Shown here: in pieces, positions 1 through 8,184 of the stretch
How the letters are laid out: every line of letters begins with the position of its first letter
Numbering within the stretch: the stretch's first letter is position 1
Source of the DNA: Archangium sp.
GTDB lineage: Bacteria; Myxococcota; Myxococcia; Myxococcales; Myxococcaceae
Direction of reading: 5' to 3'
Length of the DNA stretch: 64,000 bases
Assembly: GCA_030681645.1 (NCBI GenBank)
Contig: JAUXRX010000025.1
Coordinates: 305,300-369,299, forward strand
The notes under the pieces: generated by a model
What the model saw: only the letters and a program-made list of their open reading frames with translations
The model's database searches: none
What the model was told of the DNA's origin: nothing
Made by a program: the position numbers and the translations under genes

Positions 1-503
1 CCGGTCCCAACGGCGTCTGGAACAGCTCCACCAAGATCTGGACGAAGGCCTACCTGCTGTACACCGATCTCGTGGACCCCAGCAGCGCGTTCTACATCCC
101 CTCCACGTTCGACGTCCCCCGGGCCACCACTCAGACCGTCGACTACTTCGCGCGAGATCTGAACCTCAACAACGTCGAGATGACCAGCACCGCCACCCTG
201 AGCCGCACCGGCACGCGGGGGACCGTCACCTGGCAGACCTTCCTCGGCCTCGATGGCTTTTCCTTCCAGATCGAGCCGCGCCGGCTGACCAACGCCACGG
301 GCGATGGTGACTGCTTGCCCGCCACCCAGGTCTGTCAGTACCGCACGGCCTTCGGCATCTGGTCGATCGGGCCCATCGGGCGCATCACCATCGTGGGCAT
401 GCCCGTCGCCGACATGAACCCGCCCGAGACCTTCAGCATCACCATCCGCACCACCACGCTGGGGACCCAGGTGCAGACCAGCGTGAGCGGCACCGTTCAG
501 TAG
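1..503 (+). CDS. 3' end of an unknown, probably secreted protein (5' truncated)
   Basis: The reading frame is open from base 3 to a TAG at 501-503, so the gene begins before the window. The visible 166 residues are rich in Thr, Ser, Ile and Val in alternating patterns (for example TFSITIRTTTLGTQVQTSVSG near the end), as in beta-sandwich surface or secreted proteins. There are only two Cys, close together (GDCLPATQVCQ). No motif assigns a function and I do not recognise the family. It is followed 43 bases later by kdsD on the same strand. Coding is supported by strong GC bias at third positions. Confidence 0.6.
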   Translation, partial: GPNGVWNSSTKIWTKAYLLYTDLVDPSSAFYIPSTFDVPRATTQTVDYFARDLNLNNVEMTSTATLSRTGTRGTVTWQTFLGLDGFSFQIEPRRLTNATGDGDCLPATQVCQYRTAFGIWSIGPIGRITIVGMPVADMNPPETFSITIRTTTLGTQVQTSVSGTVQ

Positions 504-546
504 TAAGCGCTGTGCGCGGTGCCATGGGCGGAGTACACGCCGCGCC

Positions 547-1557
547 ATGGCCCGCCCCAGGCGCTCCGCCGCGCTCCGCCGCTCCACCCCGAAGGCGTCC
601 CTCGCGTACGCGCGGCAGGTGCTGACGCAGGAAGCCCAGGCGATCGCCTCGCTGGGCTCCCGCCTCGGCCACGACTTCCTCCTCGCGCTCGACGCCCTCC
701 ACCAGACGAAGGGGCGCGTGGTGTGCACCGGCATCGGCAAGCCCGGCTTCATCGCGCAGAAGCTGTCGGCGACGCTCTCGTCGACCGGCATTCCTTCCCT
801 CTTCCTGCACCCCGCCGAAGCAGCGCATGGCGATCTGGGGCGGGTGGCGAGGGGCGACGTGGTGATCGCGCTCTCGAACTCGGGCGAGACCGAAGAGGTG
901 GTGCGCCTGCTGGTGCCGCTCAAGCGGCTCAAGGTCACGGTGATCGCCATCACCGGCGACGTCGATTCATCCCTGGGCCGCGGCGCCGACCTGGTGGTGA
1001 GCCTGGGCGACATCGACGAGGCGTGCCCGATGGGCCTGGTGCCCACCGCGTCGTCCGCGGCGCTGCACGCGGTGTGCGACGCGCTGGCGATGACGCTCGC
1101 CTGGCGCCGCGAGTTCACCGAGTCGCAGTACGCGCTCTACCACCCGGGGGGGAAGCTCGGCCGCAGCGTGATGAAGGTGCGCGAGGTGATGCGCACCGGC
1201 GACAGCAACCCGCTCATTCGCGACACCGCGACCCTCGAGCAGGTGGTGGTGGTGATGACCCGCACCCGGGGGCGCCCCGGCGCCGCCAACGTGATCGACG
1301 CCAAAGGCCGGCTGGTCGGCATCTTCACCGACGGCGATCTGCGCCGCCTCGCCGAGCACCACCAGCTCGAGCTGACCCGCCGCATTCGCGAGGTGATGAT
1401 GCGCCGCCCCCGCTGCATCGGGCCCGAAGAGCTGGTGCTCGCCGCCGCGGCGATCATGCGCGAGCTCAAGGTCGATCAGCTACCGGTGGTCGACGCCGAG
1501 GGCCGCGCCGTGGGCCTGCTCGACGTGCAGGACGTGCTCGCCGCCCGGCTGGGGTGA
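547..1557 (+). CDS. kdsD: Arabinose-5-phosphate isomerase (KdsD/KpsF family)
   Basis: This enzyme interconverts ribulose-5-phosphate and arabinose-5-phosphate, the first step of KDO synthesis for LPS. The 336-residue protein has the family's usual order: an SIS sugar-isomerase domain (about 40-190) and a CBS pair (about 210-334). Visible signatures are GIGKPG (62-67), HPAEAAHGDLG (88-98), the phosphate-binding SNSGETEE (110-117) and EACPMGLVPTASS (158-170). The start ATG follows a short gap after an unrelated gene. The Arg/Ser-rich first 15 residues look like an unstructured extension, and a GTG a little further in cannot be excluded. The LPS link is from family knowledge; no other KDO gene is in the window. 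Confidence 0.93.
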   Translation: MARPRRSAALRRSTPKASLAYARQVLTQEAQAIASLGSRLGHDFLLALDALHQTKGRVVCTGIGKPGFIAQKLSATLSSTGIPSLFLHPAEAAHGDLGRVARGDVVIALSNSGETEEVVRLLVPLKRLKVTVIAITGDVDSSLGRGADLVVSLGDIDEACPMGLVPTASSAALHAVCDALAMTLAWRREFTESQYALYHPGGKLGRSVMKVREVMRTGDSNPLIRDTATLEQVVVVMTRTRGRPGAANVIDAKGRLVGIFTDGDLRRLAEHHQLELTRRIREVMMRRPRCIGPEELVLAAAAIMRELKVDQLPVVDAEGRAVGLLDVQDVLAARLG

Positions 1558-1562
1558 ACGCC

Positions 1563-1575
1563 GACCTGTCAGGTC
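1563..1575. promoter_or_regulatory. 13-bp perfect palindrome downstream of kdsD
   Basis: GACCTG-T-CAGGTC has 6-bp perfect arms and begins 5 bases after the kdsD stop codon, in the 140-base gap before the CheX-like gene. It could be an operator for the signalling cluster that follows or a weak transcript end; there is no T-run to favour a terminator. Function is unknown. Confidence 0.3.
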
Positions 1576-1697
1576 ATTGACGACGCGCCATGACCTCAAG
1601 TGGTCGCGGCAGACCCTGCCCGCAACGCGGAAAGCGCCTGAATTCAGCCCCACGGGCGCCTGATCCAGAGGGCACGGCCGTTGCTCACCGAAACGTC

Positions 1698-2144
1698 GTG
1701 AGCGCCCTGCCCTCTCCAGACTCGCTGACCTCGATGGTGAACAGCGTCACCACCACGATGATGAACGTGAAGTTCGCCCTGGTGCGGCAACCCGGGCTGG
1801 TCACGCCCTTCCGGCGCGCGGTCCTCCCCATTCCCGGCGTGGTGCCGCTGGCGGTGGTGGTGACCGGCGACGAAGAGAGCTGCAAGAAACTCGGCGGGCG
1901 GCTCTTCAGCGTCGAGCCGAAGGACGTCGACGTCAGCATGATGGAAGACACGCTGCGCGAGCTGGCCAACATCACCGCGGGCCAGGTGAAGCGGGCGATG
2001 GCGATCGACGCCGCGCTGGGGCTGCCCCGCATCATCGTGGGCACCGAGCCCCTGCCCGTGCCCGTGGGAGGCCAGCAGTTGATCGTGCTGCGCGCGGTCT
2101 CCGACGACATTCACCTCGAAGTCCAGGTCGTCGCCGCGAGCTGA
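1698..2144 (+). CDS. CheX-like chemotaxis phosphatase-family protein
   Basis: A 148-residue single-domain protein resembling CheX/CheC/FliY aspartyl-phosphate phosphatases. The signature E-x-x-N helix is present at E88-N91, inside LRELANITAGQVKRAM, which is the catalytic helix in this family; CheX proteins use E and N to remove phosphate from CheY-type receivers. The GTG at 1698 was chosen because it keeps the first predicted helix (DSLTSMVNSVTTTMMN) and drops a Pro/Arg-rich stretch; ATG 1734 or ATG 1590 are alternatives. The gene lies 16 bases before a double-receiver response regulator, its obvious candidate substrate. That partnership is inferred from position. Confidence 0.75.
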   Translation: MSALPSPDSLTSMVNSVTTTMMNVKFALVRQPGLVTPFRRAVLPIPGVVPLAVVVTGDEESCKKLGGRLFSVEPKDVDVSMMEDTLRELANITAGQVKRAMAIDAALGLPRIIVGTEPLPVPVGGQQLIVLRAVSDDIHLEVQVVAAS

Positions 2145-2160
2145 AAGGAACGCGCCCCCC

Positions 2161-3306
2161 ATGTCCAGGATCCTCACCGTTGATGACAGCAAGGCGATCA
2201 GGTCGATCGTCGGTAAGCAGGTGCTCGAGCTCGGCTTCGAGGTCGACGAGGCCGAAGACGGCCTGCTCGGCCTGGCGAAGCTCGAGGAAATTTCCTACGA
2301 CCTGGTGATCCTCGACGTCACCATGCCCAACCTCGACGGGCCGGGAATGCTCGCGAAGATGCGCGAGGCCGGGAACAAGACGCCCGTGCTGATGCTCACC
2401 AGCGAATCGAAGAAGAGCATCATGGTCGACGTCATGAAGGCGGGCATCGAGGACTACATCTTGAAGCCCTTCAAGCCCGACGAGCTCAAGGCGAAGGTGC
2501 TCAAGGTGCTCCGCCTGACCGGCCCGATCGGCCCGGGCATGGCGCCCGCCGCCGCCGCGCCCGCCGCGCAGTCGATTCGCACCGACCCGATGGGCAAGCA
2601 GTTCATCGACCTCCTGGTCATCGACGACATGGAGAACGTGGCCCGCAAGCTCAAGACGCTCGTGCCGCCACACGTGACGTTGATGCCCGCCGTCAGCGCC
2701 GCCGCCGCCCTGGCCGCGTGCCGCGAGAAGGTCTTCCGGGTGGTGCTCATCGACACCGACATCCCCGACGTCAACTCGGCCGCGCTGATGAACCAGCTGC
2801 GCACGCTGCAGCAGCACGCCGCCTTCCTCGCCCTGCCCCTGCGCACCGCCAACGACGCCCACAAGGAACAGCAGGCGCTGGGCTTCGACGACCTGCTCTA
2901 CAAGCCCTTCGACAAGGACAGCGTCGACGACTTCCTCATCCGCTACTTCAACGACCAGGAACTGGTGGTCGCCGACGAGAACCTGGTCAAGGTCGGCGCC
3001 TTCACCGGCAAGGAAGACCGCCTCGAGAAGTACTTCGGGCGCATCACCCGGTTGATCGAAGAGAACATCGAGAAGATGGCCGCGGCCTGCTTCGACGAGG
3101 TGATCGTCGACCTGTCCGTCACGCCCATCAAGGCCGACCGCACCCCGCGGCTGGTGCTGGACATCAAGCGTGAGGCGAGCAAGCGCGGCATCGAAGTGCG
3201 GCTGGTCGCAGGCGCCGAGGTCTCGCTGCTCCTCAAGAAGTTCGACGAGACCGCCAAGCTCGTCATCAGTCCGTCGGTCACCGAGGCCCGCGCGCGCGCG
3301 GCCTGA
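2161..3306 (+). CDS. Response regulator with two receiver domains and a STAS-like C-terminus
   Basis: A 381-residue cytoplasmic protein. Receiver 1 (1-118) has the full set of acidic pocket and phosphorylation residues: D8/D9, D52 in LDVTMP, T80 and K102 in LKPF. An Ala/Pro linker (125-140) leads to a second, degenerate receiver (147-262) with D155/D156, D198 in LIDTDIP and K248 in YKPF. The last 110 residues alternate VIVDLS and LVLDI strands with helices, like a STAS/anti-sigma-antagonist fold; that call is tentative. There is no DNA-binding domain, so output is probably protein-protein. GGA-type RBS (gaaaggaac) precedes the ATG. It sits between a CheX-like phosphatase and an HDOD gene. Confidence 0.85.
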   Translation: MSRILTVDDSKAIRSIVGKQVLELGFEVDEAEDGLLGLAKLEEISYDLVILDVTMPNLDGPGMLAKMREAGNKTPVLMLTSESKKSIMVDVMKAGIEDYILKPFKPDELKAKVLKVLRLTGPIGPGMAPAAAAPAAQSIRTDPMGKQFIDLLVIDDMENVARKLKTLVPPHVTLMPAVSAAAALAACREKVFRVVLIDTDIPDVNSAALMNQLRTLQQHAAFLALPLRTANDAHKEQQALGFDDLLYKPFDKDSVDDFLIRYFNDQELVVADENLVKVGAFTGKEDRLEKYFGRITRLIEENIEKMAAACFDEVIVDLSVTPIKADRTPRLVLDIKREASKRGIEVRLVAGAEVSLLLKKFDETAKLVISPSVTEARARAA

Positions 3307-3316
3307 AAAGAGCCCC

Positions 3317-4192
3317 ATGTCGACCCCTGTCGCAGACCGTCTCTCCCAGGAAGCGCAGACGATCCTGGAGAAGCGCATCTCCGACAACCAGCTGAACCTG
3401 CCTCCGCCCCCCTCGGTGGTGATGAAGGCGATGGCGCTCTTGCGCGATCCCGGCTTCACCGCCAAAGACGCCGCCTCGCTCATCGAACGCGACGCGGTGG
3501 TGGCCGCGCGCGTGCTCAGGGCGGCCAACTCGGTGCAGCACGGCAGCATGGAAAAGGCCCGCAGCCTGCCCCAGGCCCTCACCCGGCTGGGCGTCGATCG
3601 CCTCCGGGCCGTGCTGGTCGAGACGAGCGCGCACCGGCTCTTCGAGTCGAGAGATCAACGCATCGTCGATGCCACCCGCGGCCTGTGGGAACACTCGCTG
3701 GGCGTGGCGATCCTCGCGCGTGACGTGGCGGCCCTGTGCGGCGTGGAGGAAACCGAGGCCGCCTACCTGAGCGGCCTGCTGCACGACATCGGCAAGCCCG
3801 TGGTCGCCTGGCTGCTGCTCGAGGCCGAGAAGAGCGTGGTGGGCACGCGCACCAACGTGTGGATCGAGCCCGAGGTCTGGGTCGAGGTGATCAACCGCGT
3901 GCACCGGCCCGTGGGCGTGGCGCTCGCTGCGCGCTGGGGCCTGCCCGAGTCGGTCAGCGGCGCCATTCAGGACTGCAACGAGTACAACGGCACCGATCGG
4001 CTCTCGGTGACGAACTGCGTGCGCTTCGCCAACGCCCTCACCAAGCGCGAGGGGCTGTACGTGGGCAAGTTCGACCCGTCCGACATCGACGCGCTGGTGA
4101 TGATCGGCCGCTCCCTGCTGGGCATCGACGATCACGTGCTCTCGCGGCTCTCGAGCGGTCTGGCCGAGCGCGTGCGCATGCTGATGAGCTGA
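3317..4192 (+). CDS. HDOD domain signalling protein
   Basis: A 291-residue protein with an HDOD domain (about 25-225), a degenerate relative of HD phosphohydrolases that acts as a signalling output module. Visible marks are LPPPPSVVMKAMALL (28-42), VAARVLRAANS (62-72), W-x-H (H126) and LLHDIGK (154-160). The ATG 11 bases after the preceding stop is preceded by AAAAGAG. It is the third gene of the CheX-like/response-regulator/HDOD set, so it is the likely effector or partner. It ends at a large palindrome and faces another HDOD gene on the opposite strand. Confidence 0.88.
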   Translation: MSTPVADRLSQEAQTILEKRISDNQLNLPPPPSVVMKAMALLRDPGFTAKDAASLIERDAVVAARVLRAANSVQHGSMEKARSLPQALTRLGVDRLRAVLVETSAHRLFESRDQRIVDATRGLWEHSLGVAILARDVAALCGVEETEAAYLSGLLHDIGKPVVAWLLLEAEKSVVGTRTNVWIEPEVWVEVINRVHRPVGVALAARWGLPESVSGAIQDCNEYNGTDRLSVTNCVRFANALTKREGLYVGKFDPSDIDALVMIGRSLLGIDDHVLSRLSSGLAERVRMLMS

Positions 4193-4194
4193 GG

Positions 4195-4269
4195 AAAAGG
4201 GGACAGGCTGCTTTGGGCTCTCCCTCCTGCCATTGAGGACGGCGAGCCCAGAGCAGCCTGTCCCCTTTT
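4195..4269. repeat. Long palindrome (25-bp stem) between convergent HDOD genes; REP-like or bidirectional terminator
   Basis: The arms are 4195-4219 and 4245-4269, complementary over 25 bp with one G-T wobble, with a 25-base loop. The outer end is AAAAGGGGACAGGCTGC and its complement ends in a T-run, so transcripts from either side would form a strong hairpin followed by U residues. The AAAAGGGGACAGGCT core resembles a palindrome type I associate with REP/RAYT-linked repeats in other bacteria; that resemblance is from memory. There is no transposase nearby. Confidence 0.75.
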
Positions 4270-4276
4270 TGCTTCT

Positions 4277-5140
4277 TCAGGCCGCGCGCGCGCGCCGGCC
4301 GGTCGCCTGCGCCAGCAGTTCCTGCGTACGCACGATCTCGGGCTTCGCCGCCTCGACGACCGCCTGCACGCGCTCGCCGTCGAGGCTGAGGCGCTCGAGG
4401 GCCTCGGGCTCCAGCTCTGCCGAAGACGCGTCCCCGTACCCCGAGCGATGGGCGGCATCGTCGGCGACCAGCACCACCGTCGACAGGTAGCGCAGCGTCG
4501 CCGAAGGCGCGTCGGCCGGGGCGTGGTGCCACCGCGCCGCCCCGCCGATGTCCCGGGGAAGGTTCCACTTCTGGCACAGCGCCTCGCCGAACTCGGCGTG
4601 GGTGGCGCCCAGCACCTTGTGCTCGAGCTCGAGAGTGACCAGCCCACCCGCGGGCACCATGATGGCGGGGTTCGTGTCGAGCCAGGTGGCCACCACGAGC
4701 TTCCCCAGGTCGTGGAGCAGCCCCGCGGTGAACGCGAGATCGGGGTAGGTGAAGCCCGCGGCGCGGCCCAGCCGATCGGCCAGCACCGCGACGGCGACGG
4801 AGTGCTCCCAGTAGCTCACCGCCGTGATGCCATAGCCGTTGAGCACCTCCGGCACGGCCTTCGCGAAGGTGGCGCCGGCGGCGACCTCGAAGACGCGGCG
4901 CATGCCCATGCGGGTGATGGCGTCGCGCACCGAGGTGATCTCCCGCGAGGCGCGGTAGTAGGCCGAGTTCGCGCACCGCAGCAGGTTGGTGGTCAGGCCC
5001 ACGTCGGGGCGCACCACCCGCTCGAAGTCCGCCACGCTCGCCTTCGGGTCGTTGATGAGCCCGAACACCTGCGCCACCGACGTCGGCACCGTGCCGATGG
5101 TCTCGATGCGACCGATGATGTCTGCGGCGCGCGACGACAT
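4277..5140 (-). CDS. HDOD domain signalling protein
   Basis: A 287-residue HDOD protein. The domain (about 10-215) shows PTSVAQVFGLIND (19-31), LLRCANSAYY (53-62), the W-x-H of SYWEHSVAVA (H113) and LLHDLGKLVV (141-150). It is distinct in sequence from the HDOD protein on the facing strand (3317-4192), so it is not a recent duplicate. The ATG is 4 bases after the stop of the FlhG-like ATPase, indicating co-transcription with it. Pairing with a ParA/MinD-type ATPase suggests a role in positioning or polarity signalling; this is inference. Confidence 0.88.
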   Translation of the reverse strand: MSSRAADIIGRIETIGTVPTSVAQVFGLINDPKASVADFERVVRPDVGLTTNLLRCANSAYYRASREITSVRDAITRMGMRRVFEVAAGATFAKAVPEVLNGYGITAVSYWEHSVAVAVLADRLGRAAGFTYPDLAFTAGLLHDLGKLVVATWLDTNPAIMVPAGGLVTLELEHKVLGATHAEFGEALCQKWNLPRDIGGAARWHHAPADAPSATLRYLSTVVLVADDAAHRSGYGDASSAELEPEALERLSLDGERVQAVVEAAKPEIVRTQELLAQATGRRARAA

Positions 5141-5144
5141 GCCT

Positions 5145-5948
5145 TCAGCTCCCCTGCGCCAGGGCCAGTTGGCCCTCGCTGAGCCACGGGCCCCCCGAGG
5201 GCCTCCGGGCCGGGCTCGAGAGCAGGGCGTGGGTGAGGCGCTCGAAGGCCCGGCTCGCGGGGCTGGTGGGCGCGAGATCGACCAGGGCCCGGCCTGCCAT
5301 CGCCGCGCGGCGCACGTTCTGATCGTCGGGGATGTTCGAGGTGAAGCGCAGGCGCAGCGCACAGGTGGCCGCCGACTGCTGCAGCCTGGCGAAGACCACC
5401 TGCGCCGAGCGCTCGGTGCGCACGCAGTTGACGACCACGTCGACCTCACGCACCGGGGTCTTCTGGCGCAGCGCCTGGAGCAGCACCAGCGCGTCGCCCA
5501 GCGAGGTGGGCTCGTCGGTGACCACCAGCAACGCGGTCTGCCCCGCCGAGGTGAAGAAGAGCACGTCGTCTCCCACGCCCGCCCCCACGTCGACCACCAC
5601 CACGTCGAAGCGCGAGGCCAGCGCGTCCCACGCACACCTGAGCGCCAGCCGCGCCCCGTCGTCGAGGTGGGCCAGGCGCCGCTCCCCGGGGGCGCCGGCC
5701 AGCAGCCACAGGCCCGCGCTCACCTGGTGCAACACCGAGTCGAGCGCAGCGCCGTCGAGCAGGTCACCCACGTGCCTCGCCGGCCGCACGCCCAGCAGCA
5801 CGTCGACGTTCGAGAGCCCGCCGTCGGCGTCGAAGATGAGCACCCGCTGCCCCGCGCGCGCGCACAGCGTGGCCACGTTGACCGCGAGGTGGGACTTGCC
5901 CACCCCACCCTTCCCGCTCGTCACGCTGATCACTCGCACCGGTGCCAT
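5145..5948 (-). CDS. MinD/FlhG (YlxH)-like P-loop ATPase
   Basis: A 267-residue ATPase of the ParA/MinD superfamily. The deviant Walker A motif is SGKGGVGKS (11-19) with signature K13; DADGGLSNVDVLLG follows (40-53), and DVGAG marks Walker B. The stretch VVTDEPTSLGDAL matches the FlhG/YlxH branch (which normally reads TPEPTSLTDAY), more than chromosome-segregating ParA. FlhG normally sets flagellar number and place; no flagellar gene is visible here, so this is probably an orphan positioning ATPase. ATG 5948 (MAPVRVISV) was preferred to ATG 5966. It lies just upstream of an HDOD gene and 120 bases downstream of a lipoprotein gene. The lack of a clear C-terminal amphipathic helix leaves membrane binding open. 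Confidence 0.85.
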   Translation of the reverse strand: MAPVRVISVTSGKGGVGKSHLAVNVATLCARAGQRVLIFDADGGLSNVDVLLGVRPARHVGDLLDGAALDSVLHQVSAGLWLLAGAPGERRLAHLDDGARLALRCAWDALASRFDVVVVDVGAGVGDDVLFFTSAGQTALLVVTDEPTSLGDALVLLQALRQKTPVREVDVVVNCVRTERSAQVVFARLQQSAATCALRLRFTSNIPDDQNVRRAAMAGRALVDLAPTSPASRAFERLTHALLSSPARRPSGGPWLSEGQLALAQGS

Positions 5949-6068
5949 CGGGGGCCAGGTGTGCAAGCGCTGCGCCTTCTGCCGTGGTTCGAAAGGTCGG
6001 GAGCGCCCAGCGCCGCCGTGGGCTCCCCGGCCTCACGGACCTCGCGGCAACCGGCCGGGAGGACTGGA

Positions 6069-6488
6069 TCAGCGTCCGGAGCCAGAGAGGCGAAGGCTCG
6101 GAAGTGCCGCGTCTGCGTCGTGCGAGAAGGTCACCTGGGTCGCCTGCGCACCCTGGCCCACCGGGGCGAAGGTGACGAGCGCAGTCACGGATGCACCAGG
6201 CGAGAGCGGCATCGACACGTCGCGGACGAACCACGAGCCGTTCCCGCTGGTGGCCAGCGACACGCCCAGCACCGTCATCGGGTCCACCCCGACGTTGGTC
6301 GCGCGCACCACCAGCTCCTTGCGCAGGCCCACCCCCACGGTGCCGATGTCGAAGTCGAGCTGCAGCGCGGGCGCCTGGCTGTCACCTTCCACCGAGACGT
6401 GCAGCACGCCCCGGTTGGTGTTGCGCACCGGCTGGGGCTGGCAGGCACACAGGGCCGAGAGCACCACCACGAGGAACGGCGCGCGCAC
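6069..6488 (-). CDS. Lipoprotein with an ASH/HYDIN-like domain
   Basis: A 139-residue secreted protein. GTG 6488 starts 2 bases after the stop of the preceding TPR gene and gives a short signal peptide (MRAPFLVVVLSALCAC); cleavage before the second Cys would make a lipoprotein. The rest is one beta-sandwich with the pattern LDFDIGTVGVGLRKELVVRATNVG ... SLATSGNGSWFV ... LSPGASVTALVTFAPV ... LRLSGSGR, typical of ASPM/SPD2/hydin (ASH) or choice-of-anchor D domains, which are thought to bind proteins. The lipobox is imperfect (L-C-A-C). Function is unknown. Confidence 0.7.
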   Translation of the reverse strand: MRAPFLVVVLSALCACQPQPVRNTNRGVLHVSVEGDSQAPALQLDFDIGTVGVGLRKELVVRATNVGVDPMTVLGVSLATSGNGSWFVRDVSMPLSPGASVTALVTFAPVGQGAQATQVTFSHDADAALPSLRLSGSGR

Positions 6489-6490
6489 GC

Positions 6491-7666
6491 TCAGAGCTTC
6501 CCCTGGAGCTTCGGCCCGTACTCGGGGACCGTGTCCTTGAGCCGCTGCCACACCGCGCGAGCCCCCTCGACGTCGCCCTTCGCCTTGAGCGAGTCACCCA
6601 GCTCCACCACCGCGTCGGGGGTCTGGCTGGCCACCCGCCACACGTTGTCGGCCATCGGCTGGCGGTTCAACTTGATCATCGTCCACGCCATGCCCGCGCG
6701 CAGCCGGGCGTTCTCGGGCTGGTAGGGCATCACCTGCTTGTACGCGGTGAGCGCGTCCTGGAAGCGGCCGCGGGCGAGGTGCTCCTCGGCGTCTGAGACG
6801 AGCTTGGCGAAGTTCGACTCCATCTCGGGCGTGCGGGGCGTGTTCTGGAAGGCGTCCATCAGCTCCTTCGTCAACACCGGCGGCTGCGTGCCCGTGGGCG
6901 CGGCGGGCGCGAGCGCGGCGATCTGCTCTGCGGTGACGGCGAGCTTGCTCAAGCCCCCGGCGGCGATCGCGGCCTTGGTGCGCTCGAGCAGCCGCTTCGC
7001 GGTCGGGGCGCGCGGAGAGGTGGGCGCGTCGGTGAGGAAGGTCTCGAAGTCGGTCTTCGCGCGGCCCAGCGCAGCCACGTCGTCACCGTACGCGTCGAGC
7101 GTGAGCGCGGCGCGCGCGTAGCGGGCCTCGCCGTTCGAGGGGAAGGTCTCGAGGGCGCGGGTGTAGGTGAAGAGCGCGGCGGCCGGGTCGTGCAGCAGGA
7201 ACTGGGTGTGACCCAGCATCACCTCGAGCTCCATCAGCGGCGCGAGCGCGGCCTTGAGACAGGCGACCGCACCGGGCGCGTTCTTCGCGGCGGCGAGCGC
7301 CTTCGCCTTTTCCTGCAGCACCACCAGGGTGGCGTCGGGCTTCGGCTCACAACCCACCTCGGCGGCGCCGGGCACCGGCTTGTTCCCCGCGAGCTTCTTC
7401 TGGGCGAGGAACGAGGCGCGCGCGCCCTCGGCACCTGCGACGGCCTGCTTGAAGAACGTCTGCGCGTCGGCGTAGCGGCCCTGCCCGAAGTAGAGGCGCC
7501 CCAGCGAGGCGGCGATCTCGAAGGGCTTGTCCTTCTCCTTGAGGCCGGCCGTGGCGTCGAGCTTCTTCACCAGGTCGTCGGCCGACGGCGCGGCCATGGG
7601 CGGGTGGTTCGGAGGGAGCGCAGGCGGCGCGGCCTGGGCCAGCACGAGGAGGACGAGGGCGATCAC
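6491..7666 (-). CDS. Secreted tetratricopeptide-repeat protein
   Basis: A 391-residue protein starting at GTG 7666 with a short signal peptide (VLLVLAQAAPPA) for export. TPR-like helix pairs are recognisable at about 45-75 (ASLGRLYFGQGRYADAQTFF), 120-175 (LGHTQFLLHDPAAALFTYTRAL) and 285-385 (AEEHLARGRFQDALTAYKQV, then DSLKAKGDVEGARAVWQRL). TPRs are protein-binding scaffolds, so a role in an envelope complex is likely but no partner is evident. It is followed after 2 bases by the ASH-domain lipoprotein, which is probably in the same transcript, and preceded by folK at 42 bases. Confidence 0.75.
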   Translation of the reverse strand: MIALVLLVLAQAAPPALPPNHPPMAAPSADDLVKKLDATAGLKEKDKPFEIAASLGRLYFGQGRYADAQTFFKQAVAGAEGARASFLAQKKLAGNKPVPGAAEVGCEPKPDATLVVLQEKAKALAAAKNAPGAVACLKAALAPLMELEVMLGHTQFLLHDPAAALFTYTRALETFPSNGEARYARAALTLDAYGDDVAALGRAKTDFETFLTDAPTSPRAPTAKRLLERTKAAIAAGGLSKLAVTAEQIAALAPAAPTGTQPPVLTKELMDAFQNTPRTPEMESNFAKLVSDAEEHLARGRFQDALTAYKQVMPYQPENARLRAGMAWTMIKLNRQPMADNVWRVASQTPDAVVELGDSLKAKGDVEGARAVWQRLKDTVPEYGPKLQGKL

Positions 7667-7708
7667 GGGGGCTCACCTAACACCGTCATCGGTCAGGACC
7701 CAACCCGA

Positions 7709-8182
7709 TCACGGCCCGACGCGAGCTCGCCGATCGAGCAGCTCCCGCGCCGTCAGGCCGAGCACGGGGTGACGCGCGCCGGGATCGAGCGCCGCGAGCG
7801 GCTCGAGCACGAAGAGGCGTTGGTGCATGGCGGGGTGGGGCACGGTGAGCTCCGCGCTCTCGAGCACCTCGGCCCCGTGGAGGATCAGATCGAGGTCGAT
7901 GAGCCGGGGAGCCCAGCGGGTGGTGAGCACCCGCCCCATCTGCCGCTCGATGCGCTTGAGCTCGCGGAAGAGCGCCAGGGGCCCGAGCGTGGTGTCGAGC
8001 CGATCGACCGAGTTGAGATACTTCGGCTGCGGCGTCCGGTCGCCGGGCGGCAGCAGCGCCGCCGTCTCGATCACCGGCCCGGCCAGGTGCGCGCCGAGCA
8101 GCGCGAGCCGGCGGCGGGCCTCGGCGAGGTTGAGCAGGCGATCGCCCAGGTTGGTACCCAGCGCGACGTGGCAGCGCACCAC
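7709..8182 (-). CDS. folK: HPPK, 6-hydroxymethyl-7,8-dihydropterin pyrophosphokinase
   Basis: It transfers pyrophosphate from ATP to hydroxymethyl-dihydropterin in folate synthesis. The 157-residue length fits the family. Motifs seen are VALGTNLGDR near the N-terminus, PKYLNSV in the substrate loop and the signature RWAPRLIDLDLILHG. GTG 8182 (or the adjacent GTG 8179) lies 2 bases after the stop of the FAH-family gene. It is in the lysA-dapA-dapB run and not with the other folate genes (thyA-folA at 27613-28934). Confidence 0.92.
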   Translation of the reverse strand: MVRCHVALGTNLGDRLLNLAEARRRLALLGAHLAGPVIETAALLPPGDRTPQPKYLNSVDRLDTTLGPLALFRELKRIERQMGRVLTTRWAPRLIDLDLILHGAEVLESAELTVPHPAMHQRLFVLEPLAALDPGARHPVLGLTARELLDRRARVGP

Positions 8183-8184
8183 GC

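Noticed and set aside
2032..3582. A 516-codon open frame on the minus strand opposite the response regulator
   Set aside because: Antisense shadow caused by high GC3; composition is His/Arg/Asp/Leu-rich and has no domain, while the plus-strand frame is a clear receiver protein.
5145..5948. ParA chromosome- or plasmid-partition ATPase
   Set aside because: No ParB gene or parS-like site nearby, and the EPTS(L)-type segment favours the FlhG/YlxH branch.
4986..6725. A 579-codon plus-strand frame over the ATPase and ASH lipoprotein region
   Set aside because: Runs through the FlhG-like gene and a lipoprotein gene on the minus strand; no domain or signal.
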